Shown: positions 52,101-61,786 of the stretch, one piece after another
Position numbering within the stretch: the stretch's first letter is position 1
Layout of the letters: each line of letters starts with the position of its first letter
Assembly: GCA_910584685.1 (NCBI GenBank)
Contig: CAJUAO010000002.1
Coordinates: forward strand, 153,322-217,321
Reading direction: 5' to 3'
DNA from: an uncultured Lachnospiraceae bacterium
Lineage (GTDB): Bacteria; Bacillota; Clostridia; Lachnospirales; Lachnospiraceae
DNA: 64,000 nt
Program-made: the position numbers and the translations under genes
Notes under the pieces: generated by a model
Told to the model about the DNA's origin: nothing
The model's input: the letters and a program-made list of their open reading frames with translations, nothing else
Database searches by the model: none

Positions 52101-53600
52101 TTATAAATAAAGCTTTGCCCTCACTATTTTCCTTACAGACTCATTAATTCTTTCCTCTGATATATTTCCATTTCTTACTTCATTAATAATCGCTCCTGCC
52201 GCCGCCTTAAAATCCTTCGGCATAAGCAACAAGTCGTTTCCTGCTTTTACAGCCATAACTGCCGCAGTTTCAGAGGTATAATTGTTTGCTATTGCTCCCA
52301 TATTCAGCGCATCCGTTACTACAAGTCCCTTGTATCCAAGCTGCTCCCTTAAGACTCCAGTTATCATCCTGTATGAAAGGGAGCTTGGGGTATTGTCGCC
52401 TATAACCTTTGGTACTGATATATGAGCAACCATAACCATGTCTATTCCGTTGTCCGCTGCGCTCTTAAAGGGTACAAGCTCGCTTTTGATAAGCTCCTCC
52501 AAGGTCTTATCCGTATAGGCAAAACCCTCATGAGTATCTCCCATTGTAGCCCCATGTCCCGGAAAATGCTTATATGCGGCAAGAATTCCATGGCTTTTAA
52601 GTCCCTTTGCCACTGACAATGACATACTGCTTACCACCCCCGGCTCCGTGCCAAAGGACCTTGTGCCTATAACCTTATTTTCCGGATTGGTAATCACGTC
52701 CGCACAAGGAGCAAAATCCACATTAAAGCCATACCTTGAGAGATAGCCTCCAATAGTATCTCCCACATTATATGCCTCTGCTTCTCCCTTTATATACGCC
52801 ATATCAGAAAAGGTTTTCACAGGAAACGCCGTATTGTTTCCTATTCTTGCTACTCTTCCTCCCTCCTCGTCTATACAGGTAAATATTTTAAGACCTGTTC
52901 TCTCAAGGGAATATTTTTGTGTGTTTGACAGCATTTCCGTAACCTGCGCCTCGTTTACTATATTTGAGCCAAAGTATATTATACCTCCCACAGGATACAT
53001 ATTTATACAGTCCTTTGTGGTCTGTCCTGCCTGCGTTACCCTTCCCTGTCCCGTAAGAGACTCCGGCGCTACAATAATCATCTGATATACCTTTTCCTCC
53101 AAGGTCATTGATGACACTATGCGGTTTACCCTTTCATCAATAGTTTCAACGTGGGGCGTCGTTGCAGGCTGTACCGGTGTTTCCGGCGGTGTTGTGGACT
53201 GTTCTAAAGGAGGGTTTTCAGGCTTAGGCGTAACTGACGGATTTGGTGCGTTTTCTGCCGCTGTCGTACCATGATTTACTATCTGTGTGGTACTGCCTTC
53301 ACTCTCGCCGGATGTAATATCTGTAGCCGCTTCCTCTTTTGTAGTATCCGTCTCATTACCTTCTGTCTTTTCTTCAGACGTGGAGAGTTCCCCCTCTCCG
53401 ATATTTCCCGTGTTTAACGTTAAATCCTCTTTTGATGCTTTCGTCTGCCCTGTTGTCTTTATGCTTTCCCTTCCGCTTTCCTCACTGTCCTTTTTGCTGC
53501 TGACAGCTATAATTCCCCAGACAAGCATTGCTATAACAATACATGATATAATTCCAAGAATAATATTTTTGGCTTTTTTATTTTCAGTCTTTAATTCCAT
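52101..53600 (-). CDS. Glycoside hydrolase family 3, beta-N-acetylhexosaminidase-like
   Basis: Start ATG 53600 (MELKTENKK) with GGAGGAGGG upstream; 499 residues. A membrane anchor or uncleaved signal (about 12-34, NIILGIISCIVIAMLVWG) is followed by a long Ser/Thr/Glu/Pro-rich linker (35-150) that would span the wall, then the GH3 N-terminal TIM barrel. The NagZ-type signature KHFPGHGATMGDTHEG holds the acid/base His-Asp pair, and the nucleophile Asp is in VVTDALNMGAI. It probably trims N-acetylglucosamine from peptidoglycan fragments at the cell surface. Its start overlaps the MGMT-like gene end by 17 bases. Confidence 0.92.
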   Translation of the reverse strand: MELKTENKKAKNIILGIISCIVIAMLVWGIIAVSSKKDSEESGRESIKTTGQTKASKEDLTLNTGNIGEGELSTSEEKTEGNETDTTKEEAATDITSGESEGSTTQIVNHGTTAAENAPNPSVTPKPENPPLEQSTTPPETPVQPATTPHVETIDERVNRIVSSMTLEEKVYQMIIVAPESLTGQGRVTQAGQTTKDCINMYPVGGIIYFGSNIVNEAQVTEMLSNTQKYSLERTGLKIFTCIDEEGGRVARIGNNTAFPVKTFSDMAYIKGEAEAYNVGDTIGGYLSRYGFNVDFAPCADVITNPENKVIGTRSFGTEPGVVSSMSLSVAKGLKSHGILAAYKHFPGHGATMGDTHEGFAYTDKTLEELIKSELVPFKSAADNGIDMVMVAHISVPKVIGDNTPSSLSYRMITGVLREQLGYKGLVVTDALNMGAIANNYTSETAAVMAVKAGNDLLLMPKDFKAAAGAIINEVRNGNISEERINESVRKIVRAKLYL

Positions 53601-53925
53601 ATACCCTCCTCCACTGATACCTTTCCAAATCCACCCTTCCGTCTGTAAAGGCAACCCCCTCGCTTTCTAAAAGCTCAATCTGCCTGTTTTCTCCTCCAAA
53701 GGCAAATGCCCGGGATACCTCCCCGTATCTGTTTACTACCCTGTGACAGGGAATAATCCCAGGCTCAGGATTTGCATGAAGGGCATACCCTACCACTCTT
53801 GCCCATCTTTTATTTCCTGCAAGGGAGGCTATCTGTCCGTATGTAGCCACCTTTCCCTTTGGTATCTCCTTTACCACATCATATATTTTATTGAAAACAT
53901 TTTCCTTTTCTTCTTTTTTATACAT
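53584..53925 (-). CDS. MGMT family protein (short O6-alkylguanine transferase-like)
   Basis: 113 residues covering only the C-terminal DNA-binding and active-site domain of methylguanine transferases. The HTH-like YGQIASLAG, the Arg-finger region RWARVVGYALHANP and the active-site PCHRVV (Cys60) are present, so unlike the Trp-containing alkyltransferase-like proteins it keeps the acceptor cysteine. The N-terminal domain of full Ogt is missing, which is usual for this short group. It could repair O6-alkylguanine or flag such lesions for excision. ATG with AAGGAAA. Upstream of the GH3 gene with overlap. Confidence 0.9.
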   Translation of the reverse strand: MYKKEEKENVFNKIYDVVKEIPKGKVATYGQIASLAGNKRWARVVGYALHANPEPGIIPCHRVVNRYGEVSRAFAFGGENRQIELLESEGVAFTDGRVDLERYQWRRVYGIKD

Positions 53926-54003
53926 ATGCAGGTTTCCTTTTTAATAATATCAGCTTTTTTCATTTTCCTCCATGGTAAATTAAGGCAGGTAAAAATATCT
54001 TTT

Positions 54004-56373
54004 CTAAAGGATCAAATTCCCCACAATGTGGACAATAAACGCCAAAAGCCACGCTATACCGCATTGCAGAGCTACAATGCCCGCCGCCCACCTTACTCCC
54101 AGTTCTCTCTTAATTGATGCAACCGCCGCAATACACGGCGTATACAAAAGACAGAACACCAGTAATGAAAATGCGGCTGCAGATGACAAAGAGGCTGTCA
54201 GCAGGGCTGTAGAGCCAAACAAAATGGTCAATGTGGAAACAACGCTTTCCTTTGCCATAAAGCCGCAGATAAGGGAGGAGGAAACTCTCCAGTCGCCAAA
54301 TCCAAGCGGCTTAAAGACTGGCGAAATAAATCCGGCTATCCCCGCCAGAATACTATCCTTAGAATCTGTCACAACATTCAGCCTGAAATCAAAGGTCTGT
54401 AAAAACCAGATTACAACCGTCGCCACAAAAATAATTGTAAAGGCCTTCTGCAGGAAATCCTTCGCCTTCTCCCACAAAAGATGCACTACGTTTTTTAGAG
54501 CCGGCATACGGTAATTTGGAAGCTCCATAACAAATGGCACTGCTTCCCCCTTAAATACTGTCTTTTTTGAAATAAGCGCTGTAATAATCCCAACCATTAT
54601 TCCAAGGAAATAAAGTAAAATCATAATAAGTCCGCTGTATTCAGGAAAAAATGCTCCCGCAATAAAGCCGTAAATAGGCAGCTTTGCCGTACAGCTCATA
54701 AATGGTATCAGCATAACCGTAAGCTTTCTGTCTCTCTCTGAGGGAAGGGTGCGGCTTGACATAACCCCCGGCACAGAGCAGCCAAAGCCTATAAGCATAG
54801 GAACAATGCTCCTTCCTGAAAGCCCAATTCTTCTAAGGAGCTTGTCCATTACAAATGCCACTCTTGCCATATACCCTGTATCCTCCAGAAGGGATAAAAA
54901 GAAGAACAAAATAACAATAATAGGCAGAAAGCTTAGTACGCTTCCCACACCATTTATTATTCCGTCTACTATAAGGGACTGTAATATTTCATTTACATTT
55001 ATTTTCTCCATCCCTCCGGCAATTATATTTGAAAATCCGTCTATTCCTGCCTCAAAAAGCTCCTGAAGCCATGCGCCTATTACATTAAAGGTTAAAAAGA
55101 ATATAAGCGCCATAATTCCTGCAAATGACGGCAGCGCCGTATATTTTCCCGTAAGCACCCTGTCAATGGCCCTGCTTCTTACACTCTCCCTGCTTTCCTT
55201 CGGTTTCACTACACATTGCTCTACAAGCTTTTGAATAAAGGTAAATCTCATGTCGGCTATTGCCGCTGCCCTGTCAATTCCTCTTTCTCTTTCCATCTGG
55301 CAGATAATCTGCTCTAAGGTATTTCTCTCATCCTCAGTAAGCTTCAATGATTTAAGTACGTGACTGTCTCCCTCTATCAGCTTTGTAGACGCAAACCTTA
55401 TAGGAATATCCGCCTCCTTTGCTCGCTTTTCAATTAAATGCATAACGGCATGTATACATCTGTGGACAACTCCGTCATTATCCTCAGGATTGCAAAAATC
55501 ATTTTTTCCCGGTGTTTCCCTATATCTTGCAACATGAACAGCATGGTCAACAAGCTCCTTAATGCCTTCGTTTTTTACTGCTGAAATAGGTATAACAGGA
55601 ATTCCCAGCGCATGCTCCATTGCATTTATGTCGACAGAGCCTCCGTTTCCACGTATCTCATCCATCATGTTAAGGGCCAGTACCATAGGAATATCAAGCT
55701 CCATAAGCTGCATGGTGAGATACAGGTTTCTTTCAATATTAGTGGCATCAACAATATTTATGATACCTTTGGGCTTTTCATCTAATATAAACTGTCTTGA
55801 AACAATTTCCTCACTGGTATAGGGCGACAATGAATAAATTCCCGGGAGGTCAGTAATCATTGTGTCTGCTTTTCCTTTGATTGCACCGCTTTTCCTATCT
55901 ACAGTTACGCCGGGGAAATTGCCCACATGCTGGCTTGAGCCTGTAAGCTGATTAAATAAAGTTGTCTTGCCGCAGTTTTGATTTCCTGCCAATGCAAAGG
56001 TTAAGATGCTACCTTCATTTACAGGATGCTTCTTTCCGTTTTTTTTACATTCCCCATATCCGGGATGCACCTTGTTATTTATATTTCTTTTATCTGTTCT
56101 TAACCTTTCTAATGGCGCTTCATTATTTTTATCCGCAAGCTTCTCTCCGCTTATTTCATGTATCTCAATCTTTGCCGCATCATCTAATCTTAGAGTCAGT
56201 TCGTAGCCGTGAATTTGAAGTTCCATAGGGTCGCCCATTGGCGCAAGCTTAATCAGTGTAACCCTTGCTCCCGGTATAACTCCCATGTCCAAAAAATGCT
56301 GTCTAAGCTCTCCCTCACCTCCAACGGCGTCTATAACTGCTGACTGACCTGATTTTAATTGATTTAGAGTCAT
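54004..56373 (-). CDS. feoB: FeoA-FeoB fusion, ferrous iron transporter
   Basis: 789 residues. FeoA-like SH3 domain at residues 1-74 (LKSGQSAVIDAVGGEGELRQ, LDMGVIPGARVTL), a basic linker, then the FeoB G domain with P-loop GNQNCGKTT (130-138), switch NFPGVTVDRKSG, DLPGIYSLSPYT and LNMMDE. The membrane part has the two Gate motifs (IGFGCSVPGVMSSRTL and CLLYTPCIAAV). It imports Fe2+ under anaerobic conditions. The FeoA domain is usually a separate gene; fusion is known in some Clostridia and Bacteroidetes. ATG with GGGAGGG. It lies 11 bases after the kinase gene that precedes it, so they may be cotranscribed. Confidence 0.96.
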   Translation of the reverse strand: MTLNQLKSGQSAVIDAVGGEGELRQHFLDMGVIPGARVTLIKLAPMGDPMELQIHGYELTLRLDDAAKIEIHEISGEKLADKNNEAPLERLRTDKRNINNKVHPGYGECKKNGKKHPVNEGSILTFALAGNQNCGKTTLFNQLTGSSQHVGNFPGVTVDRKSGAIKGKADTMITDLPGIYSLSPYTSEEIVSRQFILDEKPKGIINIVDATNIERNLYLTMQLMELDIPMVLALNMMDEIRGNGGSVDINAMEHALGIPVIPISAVKNEGIKELVDHAVHVARYRETPGKNDFCNPEDNDGVVHRCIHAVMHLIEKRAKEADIPIRFASTKLIEGDSHVLKSLKLTEDERNTLEQIICQMERERGIDRAAAIADMRFTFIQKLVEQCVVKPKESRESVRSRAIDRVLTGKYTALPSFAGIMALIFFLTFNVIGAWLQELFEAGIDGFSNIIAGGMEKINVNEILQSLIVDGIINGVGSVLSFLPIIVILFFFLSLLEDTGYMARVAFVMDKLLRRIGLSGRSIVPMLIGFGCSVPGVMSSRTLPSERDRKLTVMLIPFMSCTAKLPIYGFIAGAFFPEYSGLIMILLYFLGIMVGIITALISKKTVFKGEAVPFVMELPNYRMPALKNVVHLLWEKAKDFLQKAFTIIFVATVVIWFLQTFDFRLNVVTDSKDSILAGIAGFISPVFKPLGFGDWRVSSSLICGFMAKESVVSTLTILFGSTALLTASLSSAAAFSLLVFCLLYTPCIAAVASIKRELGVRWAAGIVALQCGIAWLLAFIVHIVGNLIL

Positions 56374-56384
56374 ATCTGCCCTCC

Positions 56385-59300
56385 CTAGCCGATAAACTGA
56401 CGAAGCACCGATATAAATATGTTCATGTCTAAAGGCTTTGCTATATGTGCATTCATTCCGTTCTTTAGCGCCGCTTCCTTATCCTCCTCCAATGCGTTAG
56501 CTGTCATGGCAATAATAGGCAAATCCTTAACATCCTTTCTTGCCAGACTCCGGATTGTTCTTGTGGCCTCATATCCATCCATAATCGGCATCTGTACATC
56601 CATTAAAATTACGTCATAATAATATTCCTCTGAATTATTTACCATAGAAACCGCATCGGTTCCGTCAGGAGCAGTCTCAACAATAAAACCTGCCTCGCTT
56701 AATATTACCTCCGCAATCTCACGGTTTAACTCAATGTCCTCTACCAAAAGCACTCTCTTTCCGCCAAAATCAGCCAGAGTCCATTCTGCCTGCTCCTCCT
56801 TGTCCTTATCAATAATATTATTGGCAGCAAGCAATGCAGACTTTAAATCAGACATAAAGAGAGGCTTTGCGCAAAACGCAGTTACACCTGCCTCCTTTGC
56901 CTCCTCCTCAATATCGGTCCAGTCATACGCAGTGAGAATAATAATAGGCGCTTCCGTTCCAACGGCGCTTCTAATCTTTCTTGCTGTTTCCACACCGCTA
57001 AGCTCCGGCATCTGCCAGTCAATGATAAAGGTATGGTATGAATCCCCCTCCTCAAATGCCATTTTTGCCCGATATGCCGCCTCTTTTCCGGAAGTTGTCC
57101 ACTCTGCACGCATGCCGATATTCTTAAGCATCTTGCTAACACTGTCACACACATTAAAGTCATCGTCAACCACCAATGCTCTTAAGCCCTTTAGCTCCTT
57201 TAGCTGCTCTGCATTTTTTTGCACATCCTGCAGCTTTAACGTGAGTTCTATTGTAAATGTACTTCCTTTTCCTGTCTCGCTCTCAACGTCTATAGTGCCG
57301 TCCATCATCTCCACTATATTCTTTGTGATTGCCATACCAAGTCCTGTTCCTTCAATTCCCGAGCGTGTTACGCTTGCCTCCCGCTCAAACGGCTCAAAAA
57401 TATGCTGTACAAACTCCGGCGACATACCGATACCGTTATCCTTAATAATAAATATATAGTCTCCGTACCCATGGCGAAAGGTTGTCTTCTGCATAATACG
57501 AAATGTTATTGTTCCTCCTGCAGGCGTATATTTTACCGCATTGCTGAGGAGATTGATAAATACCTGATTCAGCTTTAGTGAATCTGCTATAACATCCTCG
57601 TTTACAACCTCAAAGGTGTCAATAAACAGCTCAAGCTGCTTTGCCTTTACCTGCGGCTGAATAATATTCACAAGATTATGCATAAGCTCGGAAATATTGC
57701 ACTCCTGCTCCTTAATCTGAACTCGTCCGCTCTCAATCCTGCTCATATCAAGGATATCGTTAATAAGGCTTAAAAGATGATTGCTTGAAGAAAGCACCTT
57801 CCTAAGGCAGTCGTGAACCTGGTCCTTATTGTCAATATGACTGACTGCTATGGTGGCAAAGCCTATGATTGCATTCATTGGAGTACGTATATCATGGGAC
57901 ATATTTGAAAGAAAGGTTGTTTTTGCCCTGTTTGCATGCTGCGCCTGCATCAGTGCATCCTGCAGCGCCTGTGTCTGCTCTCTCTGCTTCTGAACCTGTT
58001 CCGTAATTTCCTTTGACACAACCATAACAATAATATCGTTTGTTTCATAATCACGTGTCATAATAAATGACTGACGTACGCACATTTGCCCGCTGCCTGA
58101 AGCCTTGCTCCAATAATCAACATCTACCTGTGTTTCACCCTTCTCAAAGCGCTCCTTTAAATAATCTATATTAACAACCCTGTTGTATTCCTCCTTAGAT
58201 TCCTCTAAAATATATTCCTTCCACTTTTCAAAGCACTGAGAAGCTTTACATGGCGCCTCTAAGCCGGATTTTTCAAGCAACGATATCTGATGACCATCTG
58301 TCTCACGCACTATATCATCGTTAATTAAATCCTGTGTCAGATTAAACTCAAAGGTATTAAAAGCATTTGCTGTAATCGCTATTCTATACTGCCTCTCTTT
58401 GCGGTCTGCAAGCGACATCTCTGCCTGAATCTGCAGCTCCTTTTCCTTTATTTTAGTAATATTCTGACGGGTAAGCAAAACCTTGCTTGCCTTTCCTCCA
58501 TCTCTCTCTAAGCAAATAACATTCACATGCTCCCATTCTGCATTGCCTCCCCGCAATACATGACATTCTAAACGCACATCACTTTGATTCTCCAAAGCAT
58601 TAATAATTGCATCTTTCTTAATTTTTTTAGAGAATTCCTGCCTGTCGCTCTCCTCCAGCAAAATATCACACAAGTGAGCTTCCAGCTCTTTATAATCTCC
58701 GCTTACAGCAATATTATAACCCTCTGGCTTTGTTCCTGCCAAATACTGATAAGTATCAGTTGTAAAATCAATCAGTACAAAGCGGGTGAACAGGGTATTG
58801 ACACCGCTTATTATATATCCCATTTCACGGTTTTCCCTCTCCAGTTTCTTTCTTTCCTGTCTTGTGTTAACAATAAGTATAATAATATAAATAACAAACA
58901 GTGTAATAAGCATTATTTCCAGCCTAAGTCCCACCATGTTTTCCGCCTTAATCATACTTTGGGTAACATCCTTAGGAAATGTCTGCACAAGCACATAGTC
59001 ATTATTCGGAAGATAAGTCACACAGATGTTATCAGTTTTACATTCTGATTTGCAGATAAATGCTCCCTTTCCCCCATTTTCAAAGATATTCCTTACATTA
59101 ACGGCTGTATCCTTATCTATCACACCTTTATCAGTAAGCTCATCAATAAGATTATTATTATAAACATTATCATCAGAGTTTGCGATTACCCTTCCGTCAG
59201 GAGTACAAAGAAACACATTTGCACGCTCTCCAAAATACGTAGCTACAAGCATATCCGTTAAATATTCCTCCGCCAGATAAGCGCCTCTTAACACACCTAT

Positions 59301-59846
59301 AACCTCTCCATTGTGATAGACAGGCGTATAAAAGCATGCCATTGTTTCATTATAAAAGTGAGGTTCAAAAACAATGTCTATGCCTGTCTGTCCGTTAATT
59401 CCATTATTATAAAACTGACGTTTTGTTACATCTGAGGTACGTCCGTCAGAAATATAGTCAACACCATTTACATCTGTAAAAAGTATCGCGTCAAACACCA
59501 CATGCTCTTCCATTTTCCCCAGCCACTCTGGAATAATCTCATTCTCGTCAAAGCTTTCTCCTACAAAGTAGGAATATGTACGAATTCTGTTCATGGCGCT
59601 GTTCAGCTCGTCATCAATTTGAACTGCCTTCATCTGTGCCGCATCCGCTGCATAATTCTTGTTTCTTTCCTCAATACGCTCTCTGTTCTGTGATGTATAC
59701 CACTGAAACAAGATAATAATTGCAAGCAGCAGAATTATTACATATACTACCTGCTGCAGGGATTTCTTTCTTTTTATAAAAGTCTTCACGAAAGGTTTCC
59801 TCCTCAATACATATATTTTCTCTAATATTATGTCTGTAGCGTTCAT
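56385..59846 (-). CDS. Membrane hybrid sensor histidine kinase with dCACHE sensor and two receivers
   Basis: 1153 residues. N-terminal helix (about 32-52), an extracellular double-CACHE-like sensor (about 60-300; ILFTDVNGVDYISDGRTS, VFEPHFYNETMACFYTPVY), a second helix (about 308-330), PAS-like segments (about 340-620), HisKA with FLSNMSHDIRTPMN, HATPase_c (NQVFINLLSNAVKY, GTGLGMAITK), receiver 1 (LVVDDDFNV, FIIDWQMPEL) and receiver 2 (LLVEDIELN, ILMDVQMPIMDG). It resembles the many large sensor kinases of gut Lachnospiraceae; the ligand is unknown. The start lacks a strong ribosome binding site. Followed by feoAB after 11 bases, which hints at coupling of sensing and iron uptake, but this is only proximity. 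Confidence 0.93.
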   Translation of the reverse strand: MNATDIILEKIYVLRRKPFVKTFIKRKKSLQQVVYVIILLLAIIILFQWYTSQNRERIEERNKNYAADAAQMKAVQIDDELNSAMNRIRTYSYFVGESFDENEIIPEWLGKMEEHVVFDAILFTDVNGVDYISDGRTSDVTKRQFYNNGINGQTGIDIVFEPHFYNETMACFYTPVYHNGEVIGVLRGAYLAEEYLTDMLVATYFGERANVFLCTPDGRVIANSDDNVYNNNLIDELTDKGVIDKDTAVNVRNIFENGGKGAFICKSECKTDNICVTYLPNNDYVLVQTFPKDVTQSMIKAENMVGLRLEIMLITLFVIYIIILIVNTRQERKKLERENREMGYIISGVNTLFTRFVLIDFTTDTYQYLAGTKPEGYNIAVSGDYKELEAHLCDILLEESDRQEFSKKIKKDAIINALENQSDVRLECHVLRGGNAEWEHVNVICLERDGGKASKVLLTRQNITKIKEKELQIQAEMSLADRKERQYRIAITANAFNTFEFNLTQDLINDDIVRETDGHQISLLEKSGLEAPCKASQCFEKWKEYILEESKEEYNRVVNIDYLKERFEKGETQVDVDYWSKASGSGQMCVRQSFIMTRDYETNDIIVMVVSKEITEQVQKQREQTQALQDALMQAQHANRAKTTFLSNMSHDIRTPMNAIIGFATIAVSHIDNKDQVHDCLRKVLSSSNHLLSLINDILDMSRIESGRVQIKEQECNISELMHNLVNIIQPQVKAKQLELFIDTFEVVNEDVIADSLKLNQVFINLLSNAVKYTPAGGTITFRIMQKTTFRHGYGDYIFIIKDNGIGMSPEFVQHIFEPFEREASVTRSGIEGTGLGMAITKNIVEMMDGTIDVESETGKGSTFTIELTLKLQDVQKNAEQLKELKGLRALVVDDDFNVCDSVSKMLKNIGMRAEWTTSGKEAAYRAKMAFEEGDSYHTFIIDWQMPELSGVETARKIRSAVGTEAPIIILTAYDWTDIEEEAKEAGVTAFCAKPLFMSDLKSALLAANNIIDKDKEEQAEWTLADFGGKRVLLVEDIELNREIAEVILSEAGFIVETAPDGTDAVSMVNNSEEYYYDVILMDVQMPIMDGYEATRTIRSLARKDVKDLPIIAMTANALEEDKEAALKNGMNAHIAKPLDMNIFISVLRQFIG

Positions 59847-59939
59847 GGTTCAATAAATAAACAGCTTATTTAATTATACTACCTGTATTTTTAAAAATCA
59901 ATGTCACTTATTACAAAACATGTTTCTTTTAGTTATAGA

Positions 59940-60644
59940 TTAATCCATTTTATGCTTTACAATTTCACCGCTTAAAGCATTAATCTCATATTCATACTCT
60001 CTGCCTTCACTGTAAAACTCAATTTCATACACCTTAATTCCGTCGTCGTAATCAAGCTTTACCTCTGTAAATTTTACGCCGGAGGCAGAAAGACCGGCAT
60101 GACTGATTGCTTTTTCTTTTGCCTTTTCCTCTCCTATATAAGCCTCGCCTGCCGCGCCGTTTCCCCCCTGTCCTATACTGCCATGACCGCGGATTTCTGC
60201 TTCTTTACTGTATATCTCCCCCGTTATGGCATTAATCTCATACTCATATTCATATGCGGCTGTGTGAAATTCAATTTCATACACTTTAATTCCGTCCTCA
60301 AAATCAAGCTTCTCCTTCGTATAAACAACGTCTGACTCTTTTACCTTTGCATCTGAAAGGGCGGCCTTCTTTGCCTCTTCAAGGCTGATATTTTCATTGC
60401 TTGTTTTACCGGCGCTTTCCGTATTCTGCTGTGATTCTTTGGGGGAATTTCCATCCTGTTTATTTGTTCCCGAAATATCCGAACTCTGCGCTTTTTTGTC
60501 CGTTCCCGACTCATTAAGAATATTTTTACCGTTGTCATCAGCCGCGCAGGCCGCTGTCACTCCGAATATAATCAACGCCTCTGCAATACAAAGAGCGGTT
60601 TTTACTGCCTTTTTAATTTTAAAAAATCCTTCTGCTTTTTTCAT
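59940..60644 (-). CDS. PepSY-domain lipoprotein
   Basis: 234 residues. Basic start, hydrophobic signal (TALCIAEALIIFGVTAACA) ending in a lipobox TAAC, then a polar Ser/Asn/Lys linker and two PepSY repeats (about 95-155 and 170-232): ISLEEAKKAALSDAKVKESD, and GEEKAKEKAISHAGLSAS, each ending in IKVYEIEF and YEYEINA-SGEI. PepSY domains often inhibit proteases or bind at the cell envelope. ATG with GAAAGGGG. It is monocistronic, 93 bases upstream of the kinase start on the same strand. Confidence 0.88.
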   Translation of the reverse strand: MKKAEGFFKIKKAVKTALCIAEALIIFGVTAACAADDNGKNILNESGTDKKAQSSDISGTNKQDGNSPKESQQNTESAGKTSNENISLEEAKKAALSDAKVKESDVVYTKEKLDFEDGIKVYEIEFHTAAYEYEYEINAITGEIYSKEAEIRGHGSIGQGGNGAAGEAYIGEEKAKEKAISHAGLSASGVKFTEVKLDYDDGIKVYEIEFYSEGREYEYEINALSGEIVKHKMD

Positions 60645-60870
60645 AATTTATCCCCTTTCCGCATTTACTTTTCTTAAGTATATATTATATCACTTTTTTT
60701 ATTATTAACACAAGAAAATATACAGCTTATTTAATAATATAAAAAGCGTTTCTTTAGGGCTTTTTTAGCAGCTTCTTTACATATAGATACCTTATACCTG
60801 AAACTGAAGCTTAAGCGACGCCGGCGCAGCCAAATCTGCGGCTTGCAGGGAGAGCTTTCATTATATAAAA
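60645..60870. other. Intergenic region upstream of the PepSY gene
   Basis: Part of a 343-base gap. It holds an AT-rich PepSY upstream region and a GC-richer stretch (about 60800-60856) with a weak imperfect inverted repeat around CCGGCGCAG/CTGCGG. I see no ORF with a ribosome binding site and no clear promoter pair. The remainder of the gap is the terminator at 60871. Confidence 0.4.
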
Positions 60871-60915
60871 ATGGGGATGTCGCAATAGGAAAAAAACCTA
60901 TTGCGACATCCCCAT
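60871..60915. terminator. Perfect 19-bp hairpin terminator after the MerR gene
   Basis: ATGGGGATGTCGCAATAGG (60871-60889) pairs exactly with CCTATTGCGACATCCCCAT (60897-60915) across an all-A loop of seven. The arm contains GATGTCGCAATA, the same sequence as the arm of repeat copy B, so it may be an internally deleted member of that repeat family. Confidence 0.75.
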
Positions 60916-60987
60916 AAATATTAAAAAATATTCACAGTTGTAATTGCGCTGTTATGTAATTAAAATCTAATCTTTCTGCCATATAAA

Positions 60988-61713
60988 TTATTTACAATAA
61001 ATCTCTATTGCTTTTGCGACAAATACAGCCGTGTTGCTTCCGGCAGATTTATCAATATTTTCAGTAAATTCCCCGCCGGAAGCGTACATTTTGCCAAGCT
61101 CCTTTAAAATTTCATTGGAGCAATTATAAAAATGCTCTGAAATATAGTCCTGCAGCTTTTTTACCTCAAGCTGTACTTCTTCATTCCCTGGTTCCTTATC
61201 TTTCATTTTTCCGAACTCTGTAAATATAAGCATGAGATTTTGCCAAGCCGTTTTTTGTGCGTCTGGAGACTGATTTTTTACCTTTTCTTCATATTCCTTA
61301 TATTCTGTGGTATGTCCCCATTGTTCTTTTGCCTTTTTTGCATACTCGTCCATTTTTGCCGTAGCAAATACATTTAAATCCATTTTATTCACTCCTGTCG
61401 TTTTTATTTTTCGAGCGAAATTAATAAGATTTTCAAGATGCTCCTTTTTCATAATAAACAGCTCAATCTGCTGCTCCAACGCTTTGTTCCTGTCAAAATC
61501 GGGAGCATCAATTATCGTCTTAATTTCCTTTAGCGGGAATTCAAGCTCCTTAAACAGTAAAATATGCTGCAGCCTTTCCATTGCCGTATCGTCATACAGC
61601 CGGTATCCCGCCTCCGTATATTCAGTTGGCGGCAGAAGTCCTATGGTATCATAATATTGCAGAGCGCGTATACTCACTCCGGTCAGTTTGCTTACTTCAT
61701 TTACTGTCATCAT
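60988..61713 (-). CDS. MerR family regulator with TipAS domain
   Basis: 241 residues. The N-terminal MerR winged helix has TVNEVSKLTGVSIRALQYYD and GYRLYDDTAMERLQHILLFKEL, followed by a coiled coil (about 75-115) and a TipAS-like domain (about 120-241; KMDEYAKKAKEQWGHTTEYKEYEE, YNCSNEILKELGKMYASGGEF). TipAS domains bind thiopeptides and other drugs; relatives control multidrug efflux or their own gene. Start ATG with GGAGG. An inverted-repeat operator overlaps its own promoter, so it is autoregulated. No efflux gene is adjacent in this window. Confidence 0.93.
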   Translation of the reverse strand: MMTVNEVSKLTGVSIRALQYYDTIGLLPPTEYTEAGYRLYDDTAMERLQHILLFKELEFPLKEIKTIIDAPDFDRNKALEQQIELFIMKKEHLENLINFARKIKTTGVNKMDLNVFATAKMDEYAKKAKEQWGHTTEYKEYEEKVKNQSPDAQKTAWQNLMLIFTEFGKMKDKEPGNEEVQLEVKKLQDYISEHFYNCSNEILKELGKMYASGGEFTENIDKSAGSNTAVFVAKAIEIYCK

Positions 61714-61740
61714 TTGCTTTTTCCTCCTCTCGATAATTAT

Positions 61741-61771
61741 ACTCTAAACTATTACGCGGCGTAGGAGTCAA
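61741..61771 (-). promoter_or_regulatory. MerR-type promoter/operator with 19-base spacer
   Basis: On the minus strand TTGACT (61766-61771) and TAGAGT (61741-61746) are separated by 19 bases, the overlong spacing typical of MerR-activated promoters. Within the spacer the inverted repeat ACT-CCT-ACGC-C-GCGT-AAT-AGT has perfectly matched ACT/AGT and ACGC/GCGT half-sites. It lies 28 bases upstream of the MerR start. Confidence 0.85.
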
Positions 61772-61786
61772 TAGCTTTTTTTAATT

